Shown here one piece after another: positions 36,102 to 44,835 of a stretch of 51,653 nucleotides of DNA. Under the pieces are notes generated by a model. That model ran no database searches and was not told where the DNA came from. It worked only from the letters and a program-made list of their open reading frames with translations. The translations under genes were made by a program, and so were the position numbers. Every line of letters begins with the position of its first letter. Within the stretch, counting starts at the first letter, position 1. Source of the stretch: an uncultured Bacteroidota bacterium (GTDB taxonomy: Bacteria; Bacteroidota; Bacteroidia; Bacteroidales; FEN-979); assembly GCA_937862805.1 (NCBI GenBank), contig CALMDO010000184.1, positions 1 to 51,653 on the forward strand, written 5' to 3'.

Positions 36102-37325
36102 ATGAAAAGAAATCTGTTATATCTTATTTCGGTTTTGTTCATCCTGACGATGAGCGCGGGATGTAAAAAGAAAGACATGGGAACCCCCGCGGCAAGTACC
36201 GTGGCCAATTTCACCTATGTCATCAATAACCAGGGATACGCCCCATGTGATGTGACCTTTACCAATACCTCCCTGAATGCCTTAGGCTATACCTGGGATT
36301 TCGGCAACGGGCAAACTTCCACCGAACTCAACCCCTCCACCACCTACAACACACCCGGCCTCTATACCGTCAAACTGACCTGCACCCCGGTCAGTGAACT
36401 CTATTATAACCAAAGCGTAAAGACCGTTGTAATCAATGTGAAAGACCCCCTGGCCGGCCTGAGCCAGGTGTTCTATTTCACCACCCGCGGTACGCCCGCT
36501 CTTGGCCACAGCGTCATCCTCGACGATAACCCCCCGCTGGTGCAGGATTTCGTTCAATCCGACATGGCACGGCCTTATGGTATTGCTGTCGATACAGCCC
36601 ATAAAAAAGTTTACATCTCCGACTTTTATAACCAGGCCATCTACCGTTACAATGCAGATGGCACCCTTCCGGAGAAAATTCTGGATGCCACGGTCCCCGG
36701 ACAGGAACTCTGCGGCGATGCAGAAGCCATCTTCTTACTGGGAGATAAGATCTACTGGGGGCGCACCGGTGGCATCTACCGCGCCAACCTGGATGGATCC
36801 AATCCTGAACTTTTTATCCCGATGAACGGAGGAGATGCAGAACCCATGTTCCCGATCGATATGCAATATGATCCTGCCAGCGGAAAAATATACCTGGTGA
36901 ACGATAAAACCGATTACCTGGGAGGCTTCTGGTCGGTGAATTTCGATGGCACCAACTTCCAGAAGATCACTTTTGACGCCCCCGGAACCTCCGATATCGA
37001 CGGAACAGCCCTCGAATTAGATACCCGGACAGGAAAAGCGTACCTGGTGATCTACCCGGGCGACGGTACCGTAGCACCCGACGGCGGAGTTTACATGTGT
37101 AACCTCGATGGGACCAGTTTTACCCGTATCGGCGACATGGGAAGCAAAGCAACCTGGGGAATAACCCTCGACGAAAAACACAACAAGCTGTTCTGGGGAA
37201 TCAAAAACTCCAACTCCAGCCCCGACGGCAAAATTATCCGTGCCAACCTCGACGGCTCCAACCCCGAAGATTGGATCACGGGCGTAAGCCCCCATGCCAT
37301 GACCGTGGTATGGATCAAATTGTAA
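36102..37325 (+). CDS. PKD-domain beta-propeller lipoprotein
   Basis: 407 residues with lipobox SAGC (Cys21). Residues about 35-115 form a PKD-type Ig domain (TFTNTSLNALGYTWDFGNGQ, TYNTPGLYTVKLTC). Residues about 120-407 are a propeller of YWTD/DUF5050 type with at least four repeats ending in a DG turn (IYRYNADGTLPE, IYRANLDGSNPEL, VNFDGTNFQKI, MCNLDGTSFTRI, IRANLDGSNPEDW). It is the last gene of the cyanophycinase-susC-susD operon and sits where glycan loci encode SusE/F-like binding proteins. I infer a surface ligand-binding role. The operon ends at a strong terminator 4 bp later. Confidence 0.85.
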   Translation: MKRNLLYLISVLFILTMSAGCKKKDMGTPAASTVANFTYVINNQGYAPCDVTFTNTSLNALGYTWDFGNGQTSTELNPSTTYNTPGLYTVKLTCTPVSELYYNQSVKTVVINVKDPLAGLSQVFYFTTRGTPALGHSVILDDNPPLVQDFVQSDMARPYGIAVDTAHKKVYISDFYNQAIYRYNADGTLPEKILDATVPGQELCGDAEAIFLLGDKIYWGRTGGIYRANLDGSNPELFIPMNGGDAEPMFPIDMQYDPASGKIYLVNDKTDYLGGFWSVNFDGTNFQKITFDAPGTSDIDGTALELDTRTGKAYLVIYPGDGTVAPDGGVYMCNLDGTSFTRIGDMGSKATWGITLDEKHNKLFWGIKNSNSSPDGKIIRANLDGSNPEDWITGVSPHAMTVVWIKL

Positions 37326-37328
37326 AAA

Positions 37329-37374
37329 AAGAAGCGGGCGACACGTTGTAGGGTGTGTCGCCCGCTTCTTTTCT
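37329..37374. terminator. Strong bidirectional rho-independent terminator
   Basis: A perfect 16-bp stem, AAGAAGCGGGCGACAC (37329-37344) and its complement (37355-37370), encloses a 10-nt loop. The stem ends in A- and T-rich flanks on both sides. It lies between the convergent SusCD operon and the T9SS gene and can stop transcription from either direction. Confidence 0.92.
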
Positions 37375-37388
37375 TCTATAATCGTTTT

Positions 37389-38489
37389 CTATCTGACCAC
37401 CATCATCCTGCGTGACTGAACCTGGTCGTTGAACATCAGCCGATAGAAGTAGATACCGCCAGGTAAACCTGAAGCATCCATTGTAACAGAGTAATTCCCT
37501 TTGGTTTGTTTGGTATTGACCAAAGTGGCTGCTTCCTCACCCACAGCGTTGAAAACCTTTAAGGTTACCAATCCTGATTCGGGGAGCTGATAAGTGATCC
37601 GGGTCGATTGGGTAACCGGGTTGGGACGGTTTTGACCAAGGGCCAGCTCGTTCGATACCACCATCTGGTCGTCAATACCGGTGAATAGTGACTGGTATTT
37701 CACAATGGCAGCAGCCATGTTGGTGAGCATAGCCTGTTCGGTAGCACCAATGGCCATGGCATAAAAAACATCCACTGTCTCCTGAGGAGCCAGGGTCACG
37801 GCATTCTGCGAGGTAATGGTAACAGGTCCGTCGGCCGTTGTGGAAATATATTGCGGCTGCAGGGAACCATAATGCATATAGTTCCAGTAATTGGGATCGG
37901 TAGAATAATCCTCAAACCATTCTAAGGAATAGAGGGATGACATGGAAGCATTCAACAATTTGACGCCTAAATGTTCCTGGTTCCCCCGGTGAAACCAGAT
38001 AACCCCTTCGGTACTGTTGTAAGTCACCGTATCATAACCATATTCCTCATTCAGTTCGGGGATCATGTCAAGCCCGATGAAAGCATTGATGGCTTCCGTC
38101 TCATTGTTCTTGATGTTGAATTTGATAATGGTGTAAGGTGCATTCGTCCAACCATAGGCGTTCAATTTTTCAATTACATCCGGCGGCAGGTCAGAATAGC
38201 TGTTATCATAGGCACCATAGATCTCGTAATTGCTCATGGTGGGGTTGGAAACCAGCACCGTCGGCTCCAGTTGTTCTGCATCGTTGGTGTAATCGAACAC
38301 CGCGTTCTGGCCGGTCCCGACCAGGATGGATGCACGCTGTAAATGTCTGATATCATTGGGAGTAAAAAGCCGGATACGCCCGTACTGGCTCACATCCACA
38401 CGGATAGCTCCCGTATTAAAGGTAGCCTGTGGAAAAACCTGGACGATGCACAGTAACATTAAAAGAGGAAAAAGTAACGTTTTTTTCAT
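37389..38489 (-). CDS. Secreted protein of unknown function with T9SS C-terminal sorting domain
   Basis: 366 residues with a signal peptide (MKKTLLFPLLMLLCIVQVFP, then QA). Residues about 25-275 are a beta-rich region that I do not assign to a family; it contains FDYTNDAEQLEPTVLVSNPT and IGLDMIPELNEEYGYDT. The last 80 residues are a T9SS type-A domain (LALGQNRPNPVTQSTRITYQ, VTLKVFNAVGEEAATLVN, PGGIYFYRLMFNDQV, MMVVR), so it is exported to the cell surface or medium. It is convergent with the SusCD operon and shares its terminator. Confidence 0.88.
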   Translation of the reverse strand: MKKTLLFPLLMLLCIVQVFPQATFNTGAIRVDVSQYGRIRLFTPNDIRHLQRASILVGTGQNAVFDYTNDAEQLEPTVLVSNPTMSNYEIYGAYDNSYSDLPPDVIEKLNAYGWTNAPYTIIKFNIKNNETEAINAFIGLDMIPELNEEYGYDTVTYNSTEGVIWFHRGNQEHLGVKLLNASMSSLYSLEWFEDYSTDPNYWNYMHYGSLQPQYISTTADGPVTITSQNAVTLAPQETVDVFYAMAIGATEQAMLTNMAAAIVKYQSLFTGIDDQMVVSNELALGQNRPNPVTQSTRITYQLPESGLVTLKVFNAVGEEAATLVNTKQTKGNYSVTMDASGLPGGIYFYRLMFNDQVQSRRMMVVR

Positions 38490-38524
38490 AGTGAGAATAT
38501 TTATTTGTTAAACTTAGTTTTACA

Positions 38525-38532
38525 CAAATATA
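38525..38532 (-). promoter_or_regulatory. -7 box for the T9SS protein gene at 37389-38489
   Basis: On the minus strand TATATTTG is an exact TAnnTTTG match, 35 bp upstream of ATG 38489. No -33 TTTG was found at the standard spacing. Confidence 0.45.
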
Positions 38533-38641
38533 GCTATTTTTACCAAAATTGATGTACCTGAATGACATATTTTCTGATAAGGGCACCTGAAACATGCTGT
38601 CGAAATATCCATAAGAACCAAAAGATTGTGAAAAAATAAAA

Positions 38642-38649
38642 TAAATTTG
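38642..38649 (+). promoter_or_regulatory. -7 box for the YfcC-type transporter gene
   Basis: TAAATTTG matches TAnnTTTG exactly and lies 32 bp before ATG 38682. Confidence 0.45.
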
Positions 38650-38681
38650 CTTCCAATCCCTGCACTATTAAACACCAACCC

Positions 38682-40073
38682 ATGGAAAAGAAAAAGATCC
38701 CGCATACCCTGATCATTGTCTCCATCATTTTGATAATCTTTTTGATACTGACCTGGATCATTCCTTCCGGCGAATTCGACCGGCATGAATACAATGGCCG
38801 CCAGGTTGTTGTTCCGGGAACCTATCACCAGGTAGAGTCACAACCTCAGGATTTAGTCGATCTTTTTACAGCCCCTATAAAAGGGATGATTTCCGCGGCG
38901 CAGATCATCGCTTTTGTGTTGCTGATCGGAGGCGCTTTCGGCATTTTAAACAAAACCGGCGCCATCAATGCCGGGTTGGCCGGTATTCTGGAAACAACAA
39001 AGAAAAATCCTGCCATAAAAAAATTCATCATCCCGATCATCATGTTCCTTTTTTCTTTAGCCGGCGCCTCTTTCGGCATGTGCGAGGAGGTGATGGTCTT
39101 CATTTTGATCACCATTCCGCTGTCCATTGCCATGGGGTACGATTCACTCACCGGGATCGCCATGCCTTTTATCGGGGCTGCTTCGGGTTTTGCAGGCGCT
39201 TTCAGCAACCCCTTCACCATCGGGATCGCCCAGGGAATTGCCGAAATACCGGTCTTCAGCGGTTGGGAATACCGGATCGCGGTTTGGCTTGTACTGATGG
39301 CTGCCGCCATCACCTTTGTGATGGTCTATGCCCGGCGAATCGAAAAGAATCCTGAAAAAAGCCTGGTTTATGAAATCGACCGGAAGCGGGATCTGACAGG
39401 ATATCACACAGACGAAGACCTGGCCTTCACGTTCAAGAGAAAGATGGTTCTGGTAATCTTTTTCGCCTCCCTTGTCCTGTTGATCATCGGGGTGAATATC
39501 TGGGGCTGGTACATCAATGAAATAGCAGGGTTGTTCATCGCCATGGGATTGTTGGCGGCCCTCTTTTTCCGTCTGCCCTCCAACACTGCAGTCGGGGCTT
39601 TTCTGGAAGGCGCCCGCGATATGATGACCGCGGCCTTGGTCATTGGTTTAACACGAGGCATGCTCATCATAGCGACCGACGGCAAGATTATCGATACCAT
39701 CCTCAATGGAATTGCCGGTACCATGGGCCAGTTTCCGCAGGTTGTCTCCGTGCAGATGATGTTCTTTTTCCAGGGTTTCATGAACTTCTTTGTTCCTTCG
39801 GGATCCGGCCAAGCCGCCCTCACCATGCCTCTGATGGCCCCGCTGAGCGACCTGATCGGTATTTCCCGCCAAACGGCAGTGCTGGCTTACCAGTTGGGCG
39901 ACGGCTTGTTCACCAACATCTTTCCTACCAGTGGTGTCACAATGGGCATCCTGGCCATCGGCAACATCCCTTACGACAAATGGATCCGCTTTATGCTCCC
40001 CTTATCGCTCCTGTTCCTGATCCTCGGATGTTTGTTACTGATCCCGCCGGTACTGCTGTTTATGTATCACTGA
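38682..40073 (+). CDS. YfcC/DcuC/ArcD-superfamily membrane transporter
   Basis: 463 residues with about 12 hydrophobic helices. The N-terminal layout (IPHTLIIVSIILIIFLILTW, IIPSGEFDR with a periplasmic loop), the GGAFGILNKTGAI segment, SFGMCEEVMVFI, and the duplicated re-entrant motifs GFAGAFSNPFTIGIAQ and NFFVPSGSGQAALTMPLMAP match the YfcC/ArcD branch of the DcuC family. Members move basic amino acids or dicarboxylates, with arginine/ornithine exchange in the ArcD-like group. Its place next to a cyanophycin-type locus would fit arginine or aspartate/ornithine transport, but this is inference. Confidence 0.9.
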   Translation: MEKKKIPHTLIIVSIILIIFLILTWIIPSGEFDRHEYNGRQVVVPGTYHQVESQPQDLVDLFTAPIKGMISAAQIIAFVLLIGGAFGILNKTGAINAGLAGILETTKKNPAIKKFIIPIIMFLFSLAGASFGMCEEVMVFILITIPLSIAMGYDSLTGIAMPFIGAASGFAGAFSNPFTIGIAQGIAEIPVFSGWEYRIAVWLVLMAAAITFVMVYARRIEKNPEKSLVYEIDRKRDLTGYHTDEDLAFTFKRKMVLVIFFASLVLLIIGVNIWGWYINEIAGLFIAMGLLAALFFRLPSNTAVGAFLEGARDMMTAALVIGLTRGMLIIATDGKIIDTILNGIAGTMGQFPQVVSVQMMFFFQGFMNFFVPSGSGQAALTMPLMAPLSDLIGISRQTAVLAYQLGDGLFTNIFPTSGVTMGILAIGNIPYDKWIRFMLPLSLLFLILGCLLLIPPVLLFMYH

Positions 40074-40076
40074 TAC

Positions 40077-41063
40077 CTAAATCGGCTTGACAGGCACACA
40101 AATGTCGACTTTGATCTTTTCCCCCGCTTTCGGCTCTTCCGGATAGACTTCAAAGCAGGGACCATCGTCGGGTTGGTAACCGCTTTGCGGCAACCAGGTA
40201 CCGTACAACCAATCCCATGCTTCTCCGAATTCCTGACTTTCGACTTCGAACCGGCCGACCGCGTAAGTTCCTGCAGCGATCTCCATTTTCCCGATCTTCC
40301 CGTCAACACGGGTATCTTCCGGAACTTTTATTGAAACGCTGATGCGCAGTCTATCCTGTTCGGTGACTTTTGGATCATCGTGATAGAAAATCATGATTCC
40401 GGTGTCGTCGCTCTGAAGGAGTCCGCGTGGCCCTGCCCAGGTACACAGTTCACCGATCAGTCGTTGGAAAAGGTTGCTGTCGCCCTGATAGGGGCCGGTG
40501 TGGCGGACATACGCCACGGTCATCTTAGGAAGTTGTTTCACCTCCATACTTTTGTTCAGTTTCATGGTTGTTCTCCATTTAAAGGTTTTTGTTTCATGAC
40601 AAAAGTACATGGAGACCTCCTCATTCACTTCTCTCTTGTTGCGGTTCGTTTGACCCTGATTGCTATCTGCTTTCTTCAGATTGCTGACCGTTTGTTCTCT
40701 CTTATCATCGGGCGTGCCGTTGTTACAACGCCAAACTGTTGGTGAAACGCCAAAGTACTGGTTAAAGGTCCTCGAAAATAGCGCCGGAGCTGAAAATCCG
40801 CACTGGAAAGCCACCTCACCGATGGTCATGGAACGGTTGCTGATAAGCAATCCGGCCGCTTTTTCGATTCTGAGACGGGTCAGAAATTGAAACGGCGTTT
40901 CGCCGGTCATTGCGGTAAAGATGCGGTGAAAATGAAATTTTGAGAAGTTGGCCACTGAAGCCAGCTCTTCAAGGGTATGAGTTTCCGCCAGGTTTGCTTC
41001 GATGTAATCCATCACCCGGTTGATACGGGAGCAGTATTCCGGGTTTGAATTTTGGGAGTTCAT
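40077..41063 (-). CDS. AraC family regulator with GyrI-like ligand-binding domain
   Basis: 328 residues. The N-terminal 105 residues are a double helix-turn-helix AraC DNA-binding domain (HTLEELASVANFSKFHFHRI, TIGEVAFQCGFSAPALFSRT). The C-terminal 155 residues are a GyrI-like domain (VKQLPKMTVAYVRHTGPYQG, IAAGTYAVGRFEVESQ, GPCFEVYPEEP) of the Rob/SbmC type that binds small hydrophobic or cationic molecules. A low-complexity linker joins them. Its stop is 3 bp from the transporter stop (convergent). It lies 26 bp after the BNR-repeat gene on the same strand, so it may be co-transcribed with it. Confidence 0.93.
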   Translation of the reverse strand: MNSQNSNPEYCSRINRVMDYIEANLAETHTLEELASVANFSKFHFHRIFTAMTGETPFQFLTRLRIEKAAGLLISNRSMTIGEVAFQCGFSAPALFSRTFNQYFGVSPTVWRCNNGTPDDKREQTVSNLKKADSNQGQTNRNKREVNEEVSMYFCHETKTFKWRTTMKLNKSMEVKQLPKMTVAYVRHTGPYQGDSNLFQRLIGELCTWAGPRGLLQSDDTGIMIFYHDDPKVTEQDRLRISVSIKVPEDTRVDGKIGKMEIAAGTYAVGRFEVESQEFGEAWDWLYGTWLPQSGYQPDDGPCFEVYPEEPKAGEKIKVDICVPVKPI

Positions 41064-41089
41064 GGAATGAAAGCACCAATTTCTTACCC

Positions 41090-42787
41090 CTACCTGGCTT
41101 TCACCAGTTTAGCGGTACGTACCTGAGTCCCGGCAGTCATGCGGCAAATATAATATCCTGCGGGCAGATTGGTTCCATCGAAAGTGACCGTGTAAGAACC
41201 TGGCCGCTGTTCCTTGTCAACCAGGGTGAGCATCTCTTTGCCTAATATGTCGCAGAGAACAATCTTCACCTTTTGGGTTGCTGCAACCTGGTATTGTACC
41301 GTGCCGGCATCGGAAAAGGGATTGGGATAGGCTGCCACAGTAAAAAGCTCGGGTTGTTCGGGATTTTCTTCCATCCCCACGATCTGGGGGATAATGTGGG
41401 TATAGTAAACATCCTGCTCCTGGTTGAACGTATTGGCCCAGGCCAGGTGTGCGCCGGCATCATCGGATTTCATGTCATAATAATCACCGATCTTTTCCTG
41501 TTGGGGCCAGCCTACATGCGGATCAAACAATCCGGAGAGTTTCTTGTTGATCGACCAGGTCCCCCCCTGATCGTCGGAATAACAATAATAGAGGGCCGAC
41601 TTATAGGAACCGACAGGAGCGTCACGCGTATCCAGCCAGACGATGTCAATGCGTCCGTTGGGAGCCACCGACATCGTTGCAAACCATTGATAACGACTGG
41701 TGTTATTATCGTTGTTGATCCGGATAGGATCACTCCAGGTCACACCGCCATCGGTACTTTTTGCAAACATCACGTCAGCCGGGTCATTATTAGATTGACG
41801 TTCCACCGAAGCCATCACATATACGTTCCCTCTTCCGGGACCGTCGGAATGATCGCAGGCGATGTTGGCCTGCCCCAGGATACCGACCGGGTTGATGTCA
41901 ACCTGCCCTGTGATATACCCATCCACATCTACCAACTTCGAAAAATCCCAGCTCATCGCAGTGGTCTGGTTTTGCGCAGTGGTCGATTTGGCCACAACAA
42001 TCCCTCCGTACCATCCGGCCGATCCGGCAATGTACAATTCACCATCAGGGCCCACTGTCATCGTTCCCCAATAGGGTTCGCCGGAAACGGTAATGCAGTT
42101 CAAAAAAGTGGCCCCGTCATCAATGGAACGGGTGAAAAAACCGGGAGAACACGAACTGTAATAGGAAGTCCATGAGGAATAAATATTTCCTGTCCCCACA
42201 CCACCGCTACGATCGATGGCCATCCATTGCTTGTCGCCCCCCTTGGCATTCACCCCGAGATCCCATATAGCGCCACCGTTGACACTTTTAAAAACCTTGC
42301 AGGTATATATATCGTTGTCAGAGTTAAGGCTGTTGTAATAAAAATTACCCGCCGTATCAAAATCCAAAACGGGATCGGAGCGAAAAACCCCAGGGTCGAT
42401 CTTGCCGGGAAAAGTCCAGTTTAACCCGCCATCGACCGTATAGCCATATCCCGCCTGCCTGAAGTTGCTGTTGACATTATCAAACTGACGCCATCCGATG
42501 GCCATTTTATCGGGATTGGTCGGATCAACAGCAATCGAAGGCTCGTTGGCCGCATCGCCGATAATGTTGTTTCCTTCGGCATCTACATTGACCTGAACAG
42601 TGAAAAATTCAGTACTCTTGTAACGATAACCCGGCGAAGTCATCTTGTGCGCCGGCGGAGCCATGTAGGGATCTTCAGGAACTTCCTGGTGAATCTTCAT
42701 TTTGGGGGAAGTAACAACTCCGGGGAGTTGCGAAAATCCAGCCGGTGATAAAAATAAAAAAGCAGCAAACAGGGGTAAAAATTTCAT
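41090..42787 (-). CDS. Secreted BNR/Asp-box repeat protein with T9SS C-terminal domain
   Basis: The start is ATG 42787 (MKFLPLFAAFLFLSPAGFSQ), a signal peptide; the longer frame to 42832 overlaps the promoter region. 565 residues. A sialidase-like six-bladed propeller carries five Asp-box repeats (TVDGGLNWTF, SVNGGAIWDL, SIDDGATFLN, STDGGVTWSD, SDDQGGTWSI). The terminal 80 residues are a T9SS type-A domain (VAAYPNPFSDAGTVQYQVAA, PAGYYICRM, RTAKLVKAR). I do not see a sialidase catalytic arginine triad with confidence, so an enzymatic role is not claimed. It is exported to the surface. Confidence 0.88.
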   Translation of the reverse strand: MKFLPLFAAFLFLSPAGFSQLPGVVTSPKMKIHQEVPEDPYMAPPAHKMTSPGYRYKSTEFFTVQVNVDAEGNNIIGDAANEPSIAVDPTNPDKMAIGWRQFDNVNSNFRQAGYGYTVDGGLNWTFPGKIDPGVFRSDPVLDFDTAGNFYYNSLNSDNDIYTCKVFKSVNGGAIWDLGVNAKGGDKQWMAIDRSGGVGTGNIYSSWTSYYSSCSPGFFTRSIDDGATFLNCITVSGEPYWGTMTVGPDGELYIAGSAGWYGGIVVAKSTTAQNQTTAMSWDFSKLVDVDGYITGQVDINPVGILGQANIACDHSDGPGRGNVYVMASVERQSNNDPADVMFAKSTDGGVTWSDPIRINNDNNTSRYQWFATMSVAPNGRIDIVWLDTRDAPVGSYKSALYYCYSDDQGGTWSINKKLSGLFDPHVGWPQQEKIGDYYDMKSDDAGAHLAWANTFNQEQDVYYTHIIPQIVGMEENPEQPELFTVAAYPNPFSDAGTVQYQVAATQKVKIVLCDILGKEMLTLVDKEQRPGSYTVTFDGTNLPAGYYICRMTAGTQVRTAKLVKAR

Positions 42788-42819
42788 GAAGTGTGGTATT
42801 AAACTATAAATGTTGATTA

Positions 42820-42827
42820 CAAAGATA
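42820..42827 (-). promoter_or_regulatory. -7 box for the BNR-repeat gene
   Basis: TATCTTTG on the minus strand matches TAnnTTTG exactly, 32 bp upstream of ATG 42787. Confidence 0.5.
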
Positions 42828-42957
42828 GGCAATCAATATGGATCACGGTTCTATGTTTCAATAAAAATTCTTCGGTTCTTGAGTTAGTTTGGGAGCCGGT
42901 TTTCATCCATGGATTTTGAAAAACATTTCTTAAAAGCAACAAATTCAAAATCATTTG

Positions 42958-42965
42958 TATCTTTG
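42958..42965 (+). promoter_or_regulatory. -7 box for the histidine kinase gene
   Basis: TATCTTTG matches TAnnTTTG exactly and lies 93 bp before ATG 43059, leaving a longer leader than its neighbours. A purine-rich GAGGGGG sits just upstream of the ATG. Confidence 0.45.
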
Positions 42966-43058
42966 TAATGTTCAAACTATGTTTCACTACCTGAAGGAAA
43001 TTTTGTCATGGTTTAACATTGTGCATTTGCTACTGAACATTTTAAAAGAGGGGGCATC

Positions 43059-44708
43059 ATGGAGTCAGATGAAAAATATAATATGGTAGTGAAAGAAGAA
43101 AAAGCCGGATTATCCGCTATCGACGACCTTTTTCGCTTTTTGCTGGAAACGACCGACTTGCAGGAAGCGCTCGATCGGGTAATAGAAACAGCCTGCAGAA
43201 TAGACGGATTTGACTCCGGGGGTGTTTATCTGATCAACCCTGAGGACGGCTCCCTTGTTTTATGTGCTCACAGGGGTTTATCACGTGATTTTATTGGAAA
43301 ATTTTCCTTTTACCCCGCAGGGTCTCCCAATGCCTCCCTCGTCAGAAAGGGAAAACCGGTATATGGCCTATATTCTGACGTCGACTTACCGAACACCCCT
43401 GAAAAAGTCAAGGAAAAGATCAAAGGATCGGCTATTATACCGATATTACACGGAGATCAACCCCTTGCCTGTCTGAACCTGGCTTCCCATACCTCTGCCA
43501 GTTTCCCTCCGGCCTCGAAGCATACAGTAGAACTGATCGCCACAGGTATCGGTGGCGCCGTGGCCAGGATCAGAGCAGAAGAGGTAACGCGGATGAACCG
43601 TCAAAATTTTTTTACCCTCTTCCATACTATCGACGACTTGTTGTTTATTCTCAACCTGGATGGGGTCATTCTTGAAGTGAACAACGCGGTGACAAGGCAA
43701 CTGAACTACTCCGCTGAAGAGCTCATCGGGCAATCCGTATTATTAATTTACCCACCCGATCGCAGAAACGAGACCGCGCAAATAGTTCACGAAATGATCA
43801 TTGGCACCCTTAATTATTGCCATGTCCCGGTGATCAAAAAAAACGGGGAACTTCTTCCGGTTGAAACCCGGATTACCCGCGGATTCTGGAACGGACAACC
43901 TGCATTGTACGGGGTTACCAGAAATGTTTCCAGACAAAAAGAAGCAGAACAAAAGATTCTTGATCAATCGGCTAAGCTGCAAGAACTTAACGCGACCAAA
44001 GACAAATTTTTCTCCATCATTTCACATGACCTAAAAAGCCCGTTCAACGCGTTGCTGGGCTTCAGTAAGCTTTTAGCCGATCCCGACGAAACACTCTCTT
44101 CAAACGAGATCAGAACGATCGGGATGAGCCTCCACCGGCAACTGACCTCGATGTACAACCTCCTGATTAACCTGCTGACCTGGTCAAGGCTCCAATTGAA
44201 AAAAAACACCGTGAACCCCCGTTTCATCAACCTTTTAGATGCCCTGAAAAAGGTGATGGACCTTTACGACGGAGATATCCACCAAAAAGAACTCCATCTG
44301 ATCAACCTGGTCACCTGCGAAAAAAGTCTCTTTGTAGATCCCGATATGCTCAATTCCATCCTGATGAACATTCTGTCAAATGCCATCAAATTCACCCCGG
44401 TCAACGGAAAAATCGGAATCCAGACACAAGTTTCCGGAATGACAACACAGATCATCATTCGTGACAATGGCATCGGATTTCATCCCGATAGATTAACAAA
44501 TGCCTTCCGGATCGATGCTTACAGTTCTGCACAAGGAACACTTGGAGAGCGGGGAACAGGCCTGGGCCTTGTCCTCAGCAAAGAGATGGTTGAACAGAAC
44601 GGGGGCTCCCTTACCATCGATTCCGAAGAAGGCAACGGAACCACCGTCACCATCACCCTCCCAAACACCATGGTAGAACACGAAAAACCGGAATTAATTT
44701 CTGGCTGA
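43059..44708 (+). CDS. GAF-PAS sensor histidine kinase
   Basis: 549 residues with no membrane segment, so a cytoplasmic sensor. Residues about 15-175 are a GAF domain (ALDRVIETACRIDGFDSGGV, IIPILHGDQPLACLNLAS). Residues about 180-300 are a PAS domain (FFTLFHTIDDLLFILNLDGV, NYSAEELIGQSVLL, PALYGVTRNVSRQKEAE). The HisKA domain holds the phospho-acceptor His323 (FSIISHDLKSPFNALLGFSK). The HATPase_c domain has the N box (MNILSNAIKFTPVNG), G1 (DNGIGF) and G2 (GTGLGLVLSKEM). No receiver domain or response-regulator gene is next to it, so it is an orphan kinase in this window. Ligand unknown. Confidence 0.95.
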   Translation: MESDEKYNMVVKEEKAGLSAIDDLFRFLLETTDLQEALDRVIETACRIDGFDSGGVYLINPEDGSLVLCAHRGLSRDFIGKFSFYPAGSPNASLVRKGKPVYGLYSDVDLPNTPEKVKEKIKGSAIIPILHGDQPLACLNLASHTSASFPPASKHTVELIATGIGGAVARIRAEEVTRMNRQNFFTLFHTIDDLLFILNLDGVILEVNNAVTRQLNYSAEELIGQSVLLIYPPDRRNETAQIVHEMIIGTLNYCHVPVIKKNGELLPVETRITRGFWNGQPALYGVTRNVSRQKEAEQKILDQSAKLQELNATKDKFFSIISHDLKSPFNALLGFSKLLADPDETLSSNEIRTIGMSLHRQLTSMYNLLINLLTWSRLQLKKNTVNPRFINLLDALKKVMDLYDGDIHQKELHLINLVTCEKSLFVDPDMLNSILMNILSNAIKFTPVNGKIGIQTQVSGMTTQIIIRDNGIGFHPDRLTNAFRIDAYSSAQGTLGERGTGLGLVLSKEMVEQNGGSLTIDSEEGNGTTVTITLPNTMVEHEKPELISG

Positions 44709-44806
44709 TTTTCGGTTATACATTTTTTTGTCAGGAGGAGTCCCACCAATATTTTGTAATTTCATGGACTTAAACACACAGTGTTTGCCTGATAATCAAC
44801 AAGTCT

Positions 44807-44832
44807 ATTGATATTCAATATTGATATTCAAT
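44807..44832 (+). repeat. Two tandem copies of a 13-bp palindromic unit
   Basis: The unit ATTGATATTCAAT, itself an inverted repeat (ATTGA/TCAAT), occurs twice head-to-tail at 44807-44819 and 44820-44832. The second copy ends 3 bp before ATG 44836, so the repeat covers the translation-initiation region. It could be an operator pair, a leader structure or a slippage site. Confidence 0.7.
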
Positions 44833-44835
44833 AAG

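Noticed and set aside
41273-42175. 300-residue plus-strand frame opposite the BNR-repeat gene
   Set aside because: Antisense shadow; the minus strand encodes Asp boxes, a signal peptide and a T9SS domain.
43059-44708. Two-component pair with a neighbouring response regulator
   Set aside because: No receiver-domain gene is present near the histidine kinase.
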